A stretch of DNA of 54,141 bases from Ruminococcus flavefaciens (GTDB lineage Bacteria > Bacillota > Clostridia > Oscillospirales > Ruminococcaceae): positions 1 through 54,141 of the forward strand of contig DFJW01000080.1 of assembly GCA_002373775.1 (NCBI GenBank). The letters are read 5' to 3'. The translations under genes were made by a program, and so were the position numbers. The notes under the pieces were generated by a model. It had not been told where the DNA came from and did not search any database. It was given only the letters and a program-made list of their open reading frames with translations. This document shows positions 33,975-41,316 of this stretch, one piece after another (the stretch's first letter is position 1; the number at the start of each line of letters is the position of its first letter).

Positions 33975-35999
33975 ATGCCAGCGATAAAAGTCCTTAGCAA
34001 AGAAATATCCGAGCTCATAGCTGCCGGAGAGGTCATTGAGAGACCGGCTTCCGTAATAAAGGAGCTTGTGGAAAACTCTATCGACTCCGGAGCAAGACAC
34101 ATAACCGTCGAGGTGAAAAACGGCGGAACTACCTATATGCGCGTGACCGATGACGGCTGCGGTATGGCTTTTGATGATGTTCCGAAAGCCTTCCTGCGCC
34201 ACGCCACCAGCAAGATAACCGAGAGATGCGACCTCGATAATATACAGACGCTCGGTTTCAGAGGTGAAGCTCTTGCGTCCGTAGCGGCTGTGTCCAGCGT
34301 AGAGGTGATGACCAAGCAGCGCGGCGACACCTACGGTACGCTCTACAAGATAGAGGGCAGCGAAGAGGTCTCACACGAGCAGAGCGGCTGTCCTGACGGT
34401 ACGACTATCGTTATCCGTGACCTCTTCTACAATGTTCCTGCGCGCCGGAAGTTTATGAAAAAGGACGTAACAGAGGCGAATGCGGTCAGTCAGATACTTC
34501 AGAAGATAACGATGTCCCACCCGGACATTGCATTCAAGTTCATACGCGACAACAAGGTCGAGTTCAATTCGAGCGGCGACGGCGAGCTGTATTCTGCGGT
34601 ATATGCGGTGTACGGCAGGGACTTCGTCCGCGACCTCATCGAGCTCGACTACACCTACAACGGCGTCCATGTCAGCGGATATGCCGTAAAACCGCTTTAT
34701 TCCCGCGCCAACCGCACCTTTCAGAACTTCTTCGTGAACGGCAGATATGTCCGTTCGAGACTGTGCTCGTCGGCGCTTGAAAATGCCTACACCAATATGA
34801 TAATGACCGGGAAATTCCCGTGCTGTGTTATGATGATAGACCTGCCGCCGGTCGAGATGGACGTCAATATCCACCCTGCAAAGGCGGAGGTGCGCTTCAC
34901 GAACGAGAAAAATGTCGCGGACGCTATATATTTCGCGGTAAAGAACGCCTTTATGGAGGCTGGGCTGATATACGATTTCGAGCTGAGAAAGCGCGTTGAC
35001 TGGAAGGAAAAGCATATGGACGAGCCGCCTGCAAAGCAGGAGCAGTTCATCTTCACGCCGATAGACAAGATAGCCGAAACAGAGCAGAAAATAGCGGAAA
35101 AAGCTCCGGAAGCCTCTTCTGTAAAGCCTGTCTTTAACGTTCCGGCTGCAAAACCTGAGCCCGAGCCTGAGACTGCCGATATAAAGCCGTTTGAGGCTTA
35201 CAGCAGACCTGCTGTTGAAGCTCCGGCGGCGGAACCTGTTCCGGAAACTGCTGCGCCTGCCGCTGAGGAAAGAGTTATGGAGCCTGTGCCGGAGGCTGTT
35301 CCGGAGCCGGAAAAAGCTCCTGCGCCTGAAAAGGTCGAGGGCTTCAGCTACATAAGCAGTGCGAGCCTGCAAAGGGCAGCCGAGCCGGAGAAGCCTGCCG
35401 AACCTGAGGAGTCCGAGTGGACGAAAAAGCCGGAGATCCGCGTGATAGGGGAGGCTTTCGGTGTTTACATAATCGCTGAGACCGCCGACAAGAAAATGGT
35501 GATGATAGACAAGCACGCGGCGCACGAGCGCATAATCTTCGAGGATCTCAAGCGCCGGAACTGCCGCCAGTACAGCCAGATGCTGATGACCGGAGTTAAG
35601 GTGCTGCTTGCCGGAGACGATTTCAGTGCGCTTGAGTCGAATGCGGAGATGCTTGAGGATATGGGCTTCAGCTTAGATTTTTCGGAGCGTCCGTGCGTTG
35701 TGGCGACTGCCGTCCCAACCTTCATTATGGAGCTCGATATGGAGGAGATAATCGCTGAGATAGCCGAAAATCTCCGGCTTTACCGCCACGATCCGCAGTC
35801 TCATACGCTGGACGATATGCTGCACACTGTCGCCTGCAAGTCCGCGATACGCGGCAACGACAAGAATTCTCAGCAGGAGCTTCAGGCGCTTGCTGAGCGC
35901 GTTTACGGGGACGAGACCATACGTCACTGTCCGCACGGCAGACCGGTTATGTTCGTTATGAATAAGTCGAGCATCGAGCACCAGTTCGGGCGCACATAA
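33975..35999 (+). CDS. mutL: DNA mismatch repair protein MutL
   Basis: MutL is a GHKL ATPase and nickase that links MutS to strand removal. The 674-residue protein has the N-terminal motifs VENSIDSGA, DDGCGM and GFRGEAL. A long Pro/Glu/Ala-rich linker (about 355-475) follows, then a C-terminal endonuclease domain. The endonuclease metal motif reads DKHAAHERI where the consensus has DQHAxxERI. ACKSAIRG, CPHGRP and the terminal FGRT complete the nuclease-type C-terminus. AGAAAGGA precedes the ATG. It sits between miaB and miaA, a conserved clostridial order. Confidence 0.96.
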   Translation: MPAIKVLSKEISELIAAGEVIERPASVIKELVENSIDSGARHITVEVKNGGTTYMRVTDDGCGMAFDDVPKAFLRHATSKITERCDLDNIQTLGFRGEALASVAAVSSVEVMTKQRGDTYGTLYKIEGSEEVSHEQSGCPDGTTIVIRDLFYNVPARRKFMKKDVTEANAVSQILQKITMSHPDIAFKFIRDNKVEFNSSGDGELYSAVYAVYGRDFVRDLIELDYTYNGVHVSGYAVKPLYSRANRTFQNFFVNGRYVRSRLCSSALENAYTNMIMTGKFPCCVMMIDLPPVEMDVNIHPAKAEVRFTNEKNVADAIYFAVKNAFMEAGLIYDFELRKRVDWKEKHMDEPPAKQEQFIFTPIDKIAETEQKIAEKAPEASSVKPVFNVPAAKPEPEPETADIKPFEAYSRPAVEAPAAEPVPETAAPAAEERVMEPVPEAVPEPEKAPAPEKVEGFSYISSASLQRAAEPEKPAEPEESEWTKKPEIRVIGEAFGVYIIAETADKKMVMIDKHAAHERIIFEDLKRRNCRQYSQMLMTGVKVLLAGDDFSALESNAEMLEDMGFSLDFSERPCVVATAVPTFIMELDMEEIIAEIAENLRLYRHDPQSHTLDDMLHTVACKSAIRGNDKNSQQELQALAERVYGDETIRHCPHGRPVMFVMNKSSIEHQFGRT

Positions 36000-36013
36000 G
36001 GAGGAGAGCGAAG

Positions 36014-36967
36014 ATGACTCAGACAGGGGATAAACCAAGAGTCCTTGCGGTCGTCGGCCCGACCGCTTCCGGCAAGACGTGGCTGGGTGTACAGCTCGCA
36101 AAGCTGTACGGCGGAGAGGTCATATCTGCCGATTCTATACAGATATACAAGGGTATGGACATAGCCTCCGCGAAGCCCTCTGAGGAGGAGAAAGAGGGGA
36201 TACCGCATCATCTTATGGACTTCCTCAATATGGACGTACCTTTCAGTGCTGCTGATTATGTTAAGCTGGCAAAGGAGAAGATAGAGGAAGTTCTCAGCCG
36301 CGGAAAGCTGCCGGTGATCGTTGGCGGGACCGGGCTGTATGTGGACTCTCTCCTCGAAAACGTGAAGTTTTCCGAGGGCGGCAGCGATGAGGCTTACCGC
36401 GAGGAGCTTATGGCTTTTGCGCGTGAACAGGGTGCGGAAGCCCTTCACGCAAGGCTCGCGGAGACCGATCCGGAAGCCGCTGCGGCTATCCACCCGAACA
36501 ATATCATCAGAGTTGTGCGCGCACTCGAGGTCTGTCACGTTACCGGAAGGCGTTTCAGTGAGCTGAAAGCCGAGAGCCGTACCGAGGAGAGCCCGTATAA
36601 TTCGCTGATACTCGGTCTGAACTACGAGGACAGAGCGGTCCTCTACCGCCGGATAGACCTCCGTGTGGAGGAAATGGTGAAAAACGGGCTTATCGAAGAG
36701 GCGAGGGAGCTCTGGGAGCGGGGCGGAATGAGAACCTCCGCGAACGCTATCGGCTATAAGGAGCTCATTCCTTACTTCACCGGAGAGATGCCGCTTGAGG
36801 AGTGCGTCGCCAAAATTCAGCAGGAAACGCGCCGTTACGCCAAAAGACAACTGACGTGGTTTAGAAAAAATGACCGTATTAAGTGGATTATTTTGGGCGA
36901 ATTTGATAAAAAGACTGAAATTTTAGAAAAATCACAAAAATGTATAGCAAATTATTGGAATATATGA
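36014..36967 (+). CDS. miaA: tRNA dimethylallyltransferase MiaA
   Basis: MiaA transfers the dimethylallyl group to A37 of tRNAs reading UNN codons, making the substrate of MiaB. The 317-residue protein has the P-loop GPTASGKT (15-22), SADSIQIYKGMDIASAKP and the late ANAIGYKEL and QQETRRYAKRQLTWFRK motifs. AAGGAGG precedes the start. The last 80 bases become AT-rich and contain the likely hfq promoter, so the C-terminal tail is constrained by that signal. Confidence 0.96.
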   Translation: MTQTGDKPRVLAVVGPTASGKTWLGVQLAKLYGGEVISADSIQIYKGMDIASAKPSEEEKEGIPHHLMDFLNMDVPFSAADYVKLAKEKIEEVLSRGKLPVIVGGTGLYVDSLLENVKFSEGGSDEAYREELMAFAREQGAEALHARLAETDPEAAAAIHPNNIIRVVRALEVCHVTGRRFSELKAESRTEESPYNSLILGLNYEDRAVLYRRIDLRVEEMVKNGLIEEARELWERGGMRTSANAIGYKELIPYFTGEMPLEECVAKIQQETRRYAKRQLTWFRKNDRIKWIILGEFDKKTEILEKSQKCIANYWNI

Positions 36968-36973
36968 TATAAT
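36965..36973 (+). promoter_or_regulatory. Candidate extended -10 promoter for hfq
   Basis: TGATATAAT overlaps the end of miaA; the -35 (TAGCAA at 17 bases) is poor. The leader that follows contains a small hairpin, TACGGT/ACCGTA, at about 37025-37041. Confidence 0.5.
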
Positions 36974-37066
36974 GTAATGTGTGTATTTCTATTTATAATC
37001 AGAAATTATCACGGAGATGTATTATACGGTCACTTACCGTAAATATTAAAGACAGGAGCAATGTGT

Positions 37067-37306
37067 ATGAACAAGACGATAAATCTGCAGGACGTATTCC
37101 TCAATCAGTGCAGAAAAGACAAGATCATGGTTACGATAATCCTTACAAACGGATTTCAGTTCAAGGGTATGGTAAGAGGCTTTGACAGCTATGTTGCTAT
37201 CTTCGACTGCGACGGTAAGCAGCAGCTCGTTTACAAGCACGCTATTTCTACCATTATCCCTGCAAGATCTGTTTCTATCCTCGACGCTGCTGAAAAAAGC
37301 GAATAA
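37067..37306 (+). CDS. hfq: RNA chaperone Hfq
   Basis: Hfq is a hexameric Sm-like protein that helps small RNAs pair with mRNAs. The 79-residue protein is short and almost only the Sm fold: [30 protein letters not shown] (Sm1) and [11 protein letters not shown] (Sm2, containing YKHAIS). I prefer ATG 37067, 8 bases after AGGAG; an ATG two codons earlier is too close. It follows miaA as in E. coli and many clostridia. Confidence 0.95.
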   Translation: MNKTINLQDVFLNQCRKDKIMVTIILTNGFQFKGMVRGFDSYVAIFDCDGKQQLVYKHAISTIIPARSVSILDAAEKSE

Positions 37307-37318
37307 GGTGTGAGGTAA

Positions 37319-38575
37319 ATGCGCTTTCTAAAGACGGAAAGCAGCTTTATGGTGAAAATGCTGCGCAATACGGTGCTCATTCTCTTCGTTGTTGTCTTCA
37401 TAAGCGTTATCTATAATATGAAGAACAGAGAGAGCGATACCGAGAGCGCACTTATCGCTGAAGCTACTGCCTCCGCAGAGTTCAAGGGCGTTTTTATCAG
37501 AGCCGAACAGCCGATGAAATACAGCGGCAGCGGCGTTCTCGTGTACAATGTCTCCGACGGAGGCAAGCTGGGTAAGGGAAGCGTTATCGCTGAGGCTTAT
37601 CCGGACGGCTCTCAGATTACCGTCCGCCGCGAGGAAGCTGCCGTGGAGAAACAGCTCGATCTGCTGAAAAAGATACAGAACCCCGGTACCCGTGAGTCTG
37701 CCCAGCCGGCAGAGCTCTCCGAAAGTATCGAGGAGATCTACCGCAACCTTATGCTCTGCCGTGACAAGCAGGACTATAAGGAGATCTCAAACCTCAAGGA
37801 CGAGCTCGTCGTCAATATGAGTACCTATCAGATCATAACCGGTGAGGTCAAGGATTTCAGCCAGCAGATCATAGATCTTCAGCATGAGCTCAACAAGCTC
37901 AAGCTTCAGGAAAAGACTTCATCAGAGGTCGTTACTTCCCCGAGATCCTGCTACTTTGTCAGCTATTGCGACGGCTACGAGGAAACGCTCAACAAGAGCT
38001 CTCTCGACAGCCTTACCGCAGATCAGCTGCTTGAGATAACCGACGAGCGTTCGGACGATCCGAAGGTCGTGGGAAAGCTCATTGACGGCTATAACTGGTA
38101 TCTTGCCGGAGTCGTTGATAACTCCCATCAGGAGTATAAGGTCGGCGACTATGTGCGCATACGTCCGGAGTCGTCACAGGATATATTCTCGGCAGAGGTT
38201 CTCGATATCAGGGACGACGGCAATCAGAAGAAGTCGGTGCTGATACTTGCCTGCCGCGAATTCAGCAGTGAGCTCGTTCAGCACAGAACTGAGAATATCG
38301 AGCTCGTAAGAGGTACCTACCGCGGACTTAAAGTACCGCGTGAGGCTATCAGATTTGTTACGGCTGAAGAAACGACCGGCGAAGGCGAAAACGCTACTAC
38401 TACCGAAGTCACCTACAAGGGCGTTTATGTTCTCAAGGGCGAACAGGTGCAGTTCAAGAAGATAGACGTTATCTATGAGGGCAGCAATTACGTTCTCTCC
38501 TCTCTCGACCATACAGGCGATGACAGCTATCTTGTTCTTTATGACGATATTATGATCGAAGGTGTTGATGACTAA
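37319..38575 (+). CDS. HlyD-like membrane-anchored protein
   Basis: This 418-residue protein has one N-terminal membrane helix (about 15-33) and a large extracytoplasmic part. The pattern resembles HlyD/membrane-fusion-type proteins: a biotinyl-lipoyl-like half (EFKGVFIRAEQPMKYSGSGVLVYNVSDGGKLGKGSVIAEAYPDG, in parts), a helical hairpin (about 95-205) and a second beta half. No exporter gene is adjacent. Clostridial genomes often carry such a gene just before yggS-sepF, so a role in division or envelope work is possible (inference). GAGGT precedes the ATG. Its stop directly abuts the yggS start. Confidence 0.82.
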   Translation: MRFLKTESSFMVKMLRNTVLILFVVVFISVIYNMKNRESDTESALIAEATASAEFKGVFIRAEQPMKYSGSGVLVYNVSDGGKLGKGSVIAEAYPDGSQITVRREEAAVEKQLDLLKKIQNPGTRESAQPAELSESIEEIYRNLMLCRDKQDYKEISNLKDELVVNMSTYQIITGEVKDFSQQIIDLQHELNKLKLQEKTSSEVVTSPRSCYFVSYCDGYEETLNKSSLDSLTADQLLEITDERSDDPKVVGKLIDGYNWYLAGVVDNSHQEYKVGDYVRIRPESSQDIFSAEVLDIRDDGNQKKSVLILACREFSSELVQHRTENIELVRGTYRGLKVPREAIRFVTAEETTGEGENATTTEVTYKGVYVLKGEQVQFKKIDVIYEGSNYVLSSLDHTGDDSYLVLYDDIMIEGVDD

Positions 38576-39268
38576 GTGGAGAACGACTTCAGCTATGTAG
38601 GTGAAAACCTCGAACGCATCAGGGAAAATGTCCGCGAAGCCTGCGCTAAGGCAGGAAGAAGCGAGGACAGCGTCAGGATCATGGCTGTCACCAAGACAGT
38701 CGCTCCGGAGATCGTGAACTGTGCGATAGAACAGGGAATAGACCTCCTCGGCGAGAACCGCGTTCAGGAGTTTCTCTCAAAAAAAGACAGCTACCTTAAA
38801 AGCGCAGAGGTGCATATGATAGGCACGCTCCAGACCAATAAGGTAAAATATATCATAAACGATGTGAGTATGATCCAGTCAGTGGACAGCGAAAAGCTGC
38901 TCGGTGAGATCAGCCGCCTTGCCGTGAAGAACGGCAGGACTATGGATATTCTCTGTGAAGTGAATATCGGCGGCGAGGACTCGAAGAGCGGTATCGCTCC
39001 CGGCGAGGTCCGCGGACTGCTTGAAAAGGCAGCGCATACCGAGGGTGTCCGTCTGAGAGGGCTTATGACTATACCGCCCCCGTCCGACAGCGACATCTTC
39101 CTCGGAAGAATGAAGGAGCTCTACGACAGCTTTGCAGAGGAATTCCACCTCGATGTGCTGTCAATGGGTATGACTCACGATTATGCGGCGGCAGTCCGTA
39201 TGGGTTCAACGCTCGTAAGAGTCGGAACGGGAATGTTCGGCGCAAGGGATTACTCTCAGAAACGCTGA
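38576..39268 (+). CDS. PLP homeostasis protein YggS/YlmE
   Basis: This is a single-domain alanine-racemase-fold protein that binds pyridoxal phosphate and buffers it; loss disturbs amino acid pools in other bacteria. The 230-residue protein has the PLP lysine K40 in MAVTKT and the phosphate-binding SMGMTHDYAAAVRMGSTLVRVG block. The start is GTG 38576, immediately after the preceding stop, giving full translational coupling. Its neighbours sepF, ylmH and divIVA are the classic context. Confidence 0.94.
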   Translation: MENDFSYVGENLERIRENVREACAKAGRSEDSVRIMAVTKTVAPEIVNCAIEQGIDLLGENRVQEFLSKKDSYLKSAEVHMIGTLQTNKVKYIINDVSMIQSVDSEKLLGEISRLAVKNGRTMDILCEVNIGGEDSKSGIAPGEVRGLLEKAAHTEGVRLRGLMTIPPPSDSDIFLGRMKELYDSFAEEFHLDVLSMGMTHDYAAAVRMGSTLVRVGTGMFGARDYSQKR

Positions 39269-39378
39269 GAATGATCGAAAAAGCAATTACAGCGGAATGC
39301 TGAAAGACCACGGAGATCCGCATTGCTCCCGCGGTGTCAAAAAATAAATATATCAAATGCGGAGAAGGAGTATTTAGG

Positions 39379-39858
39379 ATGAAATTGTTTGAGAACATTA
39401 AGGAATTTTTCTTTGCTGCTGAGGACGAGGATTTCGACGAGGCAGATGTACCGGTACGCGCAGGCGGTGAGAGACCTAATTATTCACGTTCAGAAGGCGA
39501 CGATCCCACAGCAGTTGCTATGGCTGCAAGCGAGGGCGTTACCGGCAGAAGAAACAAGGTCGTAAATATACAGACAACTGCACAGCTTCAGGTAGTTCTC
39601 GTAAAGCCTTCTGCTTTCACAGATGCTAAGCAGATCGCAGATCATCTTATCGCTAAGAAGACAGTAGTTCTCAACCTTGAGACAGCTTCTCCCGAGAACA
39701 AGAGAAGGATCATTGATTTCCTCGTTGGTGTTGCATATGCTAACGGCGGAAGCCTCAAGCCCGTTGCGAACCTGACATATATCATCACTCCCTATAACGT
39801 CGGCTTTATCGGCGAAGACCTCGTGGGCGAGCTGGAGAATAACGGCGTATTTATCTGA
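39379..39858 (+). CDS. sepF: Cell division protein SepF
   Basis: SepF anchors FtsZ to the membrane and shapes the septum. The 159-residue protein has an amphipathic N-terminus (MKLFENIKEFFFA), a variable acidic linker and the C-terminal beta-alpha SepF domain (VVNIQTTAQLQVVLVKP...VVLNLETASPENKRRIIDFLVG). I chose ATG 39379 after GAAGGAG; the 15 codons upstream lack a site. It overlaps ylmH by ATGA. Confidence 0.95.
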   Translation: MKLFENIKEFFFAAEDEDFDEADVPVRAGGERPNYSRSEGDDPTAVAMAASEGVTGRRNKVVNIQTTAQLQVVLVKPSAFTDAKQIADHLIAKKTVVLNLETASPENKRRIIDFLVGVAYANGGSLKPVANLTYIITPYNVGFIGEDLVGELENNGVFI

Positions 39859-40616
39859 TGAACACCCCTGAGGACAAGCTGTTTGAGGCAAAACTCGGAG
39901 ATATGACCGACCGCTGTGAGAGATATTCCTCACCGGTGTATTCCTCGTTCCTTGACGAGAGACAGTGTGTTGTCGCACAGCAGTGGCTGGAGCGCAATGC
40001 AGGCGGGCTCGGGTACAGCTTCAGCGGCGGATATGAGGGAGCAAGAAGAAAAATGCTTGCGGTCTTTCCGGTGTTCTGTGCGGAATATGTTGATGACGAG
40101 TATCCTATGAAGTGCCTGACGCTGACCTTCCGGAAGGAGGACAAGCTCACACACAGGGATATTCTCGGAACTTTTATGGGACAGCGTTTAAAACGTGAGG
40201 TCATCGGGGATATTATAGTCGGTGACGGTGAAGCTCAGACCTTTGTTACGGACATCGCAGCCAAGCTGCTGATGACGTCCCTGACAAAGATCGGAAGAGT
40301 CGGCGTAAAACTGACTGACAGCAGAGAGTTTGAGCTCGATACGGAACAGAGCTTCAGGGAGATAGGCGGAACAGTCGCTTCTCTCAGACTCGACTGTGTG
40401 GTGAGTCTCGCCGCAGGTCTCAGCCGCGAAAAGGCTGCTGCACTTATCCGTTCCGATAAGGTGGAGATAAACCACTTTCCGGCGGCTTCTGTCTCGCAGG
40501 AATTGAATGAGGGAGACGTATTATCAATAAGAGGCAGCGGCAGATATATCCTTTCCGGTATAGACGGTCTGACTAAAAAAGGCCGCATACACATAAATCT
40601 TCGTAAATATATTTAG
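39858..40616 (+). CDS. ylmH: YlmH-type S4-domain RNA-binding protein
   Basis: This 252-residue protein has an N-terminal RNP-like domain and a C-terminal S4 domain (RLDCVVSLAAGLSREKAAALIRSDKVEINH...LSIRGSGRYIL). YlmH relatives bind ribosomal complexes or RNA, and a role in rescue of stalled ribosomes has been reported for the Bacillus protein. Its start overlaps the sepF stop by one base (TGATG), and divIVA follows within a few bases. Confidence 0.92.
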   Translation: MNTPEDKLFEAKLGDMTDRCERYSSPVYSSFLDERQCVVAQQWLERNAGGLGYSFSGGYEGARRKMLAVFPVFCAEYVDDEYPMKCLTLTFRKEDKLTHRDILGTFMGQRLKREVIGDIIVGDGEAQTFVTDIAAKLLMTSLTKIGRVGVKLTDSREFELDTEQSFREIGGTVASLRLDCVVSLAAGLSREKAAALIRSDKVEINHFPAASVSQELNEGDVLSIRGSGRYILSGIDGLTKKGRIHINLRKYI

Positions 40617-40628
40617 AGGTGAATGAAA

Positions 40629-41183
40629 ATGATAACAGCAAAGGACGTAAGAAATAAGAGATTTGAAAAGGCAGCTTTCGGCTATAAGCAGGAAGAAATC
40701 GACGAATTCCTTTCACAGCTCGAGGCTGAGCTCGACGAGATGGAGCGCGAGCGCGCTGAGGCTAACAACAAGATACAGATACTTGCCGACAAGGTAAGAG
40801 AATATATGAAGGACGAGGACGCTCTCAAGGACGCTCTTCTCGGCGCTCAGAAGCAGGGACATCAGGTCATCTCCGAGGCTAACGAAAAGGCTGAGGCTAT
40901 CATCGCTGAGGCTCAGGCAAAGGCTGACGCCCTCGAGGACGAGGCTGTACGTCAGCACGCTGAGGCTATGGAGAAGAACCGCGAGGAGATCGCTAAGGAG
41001 AAGGAAGCTCTCATCGAGGCTCAGCAGCAGGTCGCTGACTTCAAGAAGAGCCTCTTCGATATGTATAAGAGCCACCTCGAACTCATCTCTTCTATGCCTG
41101 AGACATTTGAGGAAGCTTCAGGAGATGAACCCCAGACTGCTGAGGAGATCGCTGCTGCTGTTGCTGCAGAGGAAGAAGAATAA
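40629..41183 (+). CDS. divIVA: DivIVA domain protein
   Basis: DivIVA is a curvature-sensing coiled-coil scaffold at poles and septa. The sequence opens with the family signature ITAKDVRNKRFEKAAFGYKQEEIDEFL (in parts), and the rest is an almost continuous charged coiled coil. The C-terminus is acidic. I prefer ATG 40629, 7 bases after AGAGGTG, giving 184 residues; the ATG at 40623 is only one base from that site. It ends the yggS-sepF-ylmH-divIVA group and precedes ileS. Confidence 0.94.
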   Translation: MITAKDVRNKRFEKAAFGYKQEEIDEFLSQLEAELDEMERERAEANNKIQILADKVREYMKDEDALKDALLGAQKQGHQVISEANEKAEAIIAEAQAKADALEDEAVRQHAEAMEKNREEIAKEKEALIEAQQQVADFKKSLFDMYKSHLELISSMPETFEEASGDEPQTAEEIAAAVAAEEEE

Positions 41184-41275
41184 TCATCCGGCACCCTTTG
41201 TCCGGATAACAGGATAGTTTCAGGAGCGGCATCCCATCAGAAGGAAAGCCGTTTCTCAGTTTCATAAATCGCTTG

Positions 41276-41316
41276 AAAGGAGGATCCCTCAGGCTTTGAA
41301 GAGGGATCATGGAAAA
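41276..41316 (+). promoter_or_regulatory. ileS translation start region: Shine-Dalgarno, hairpin, start
   Basis: A perfect AAAGGAGG (41276-41283) is followed by an 8-bp stem, GATCCCTC/GAGGGATC (41283-41290 and 41301-41308). The conserved ATG comes at 41317, 33 bases after the site. Either the hairpin brings site and ATG together, or translation starts at the in-frame TTG 41296, adding seven residues. A weaker 6-bp hairpin, ATCCGG/CCGGAT, lies at 41186-41207. Confidence 0.5.

Noticed and set aside
34371..35525. 384-residue minus-strand frame inside mutL, rich in Arg and Leu
   Set aside because: It is the mirror of the mutL Glu/Ala/Pro-rich linker and ATPase; there is no ribosome binding site and the composition is unnatural. 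The similar frames at 35924-36850 (mutL/miaA) and 44632-45735 (rluD) were dropped for the same reason.
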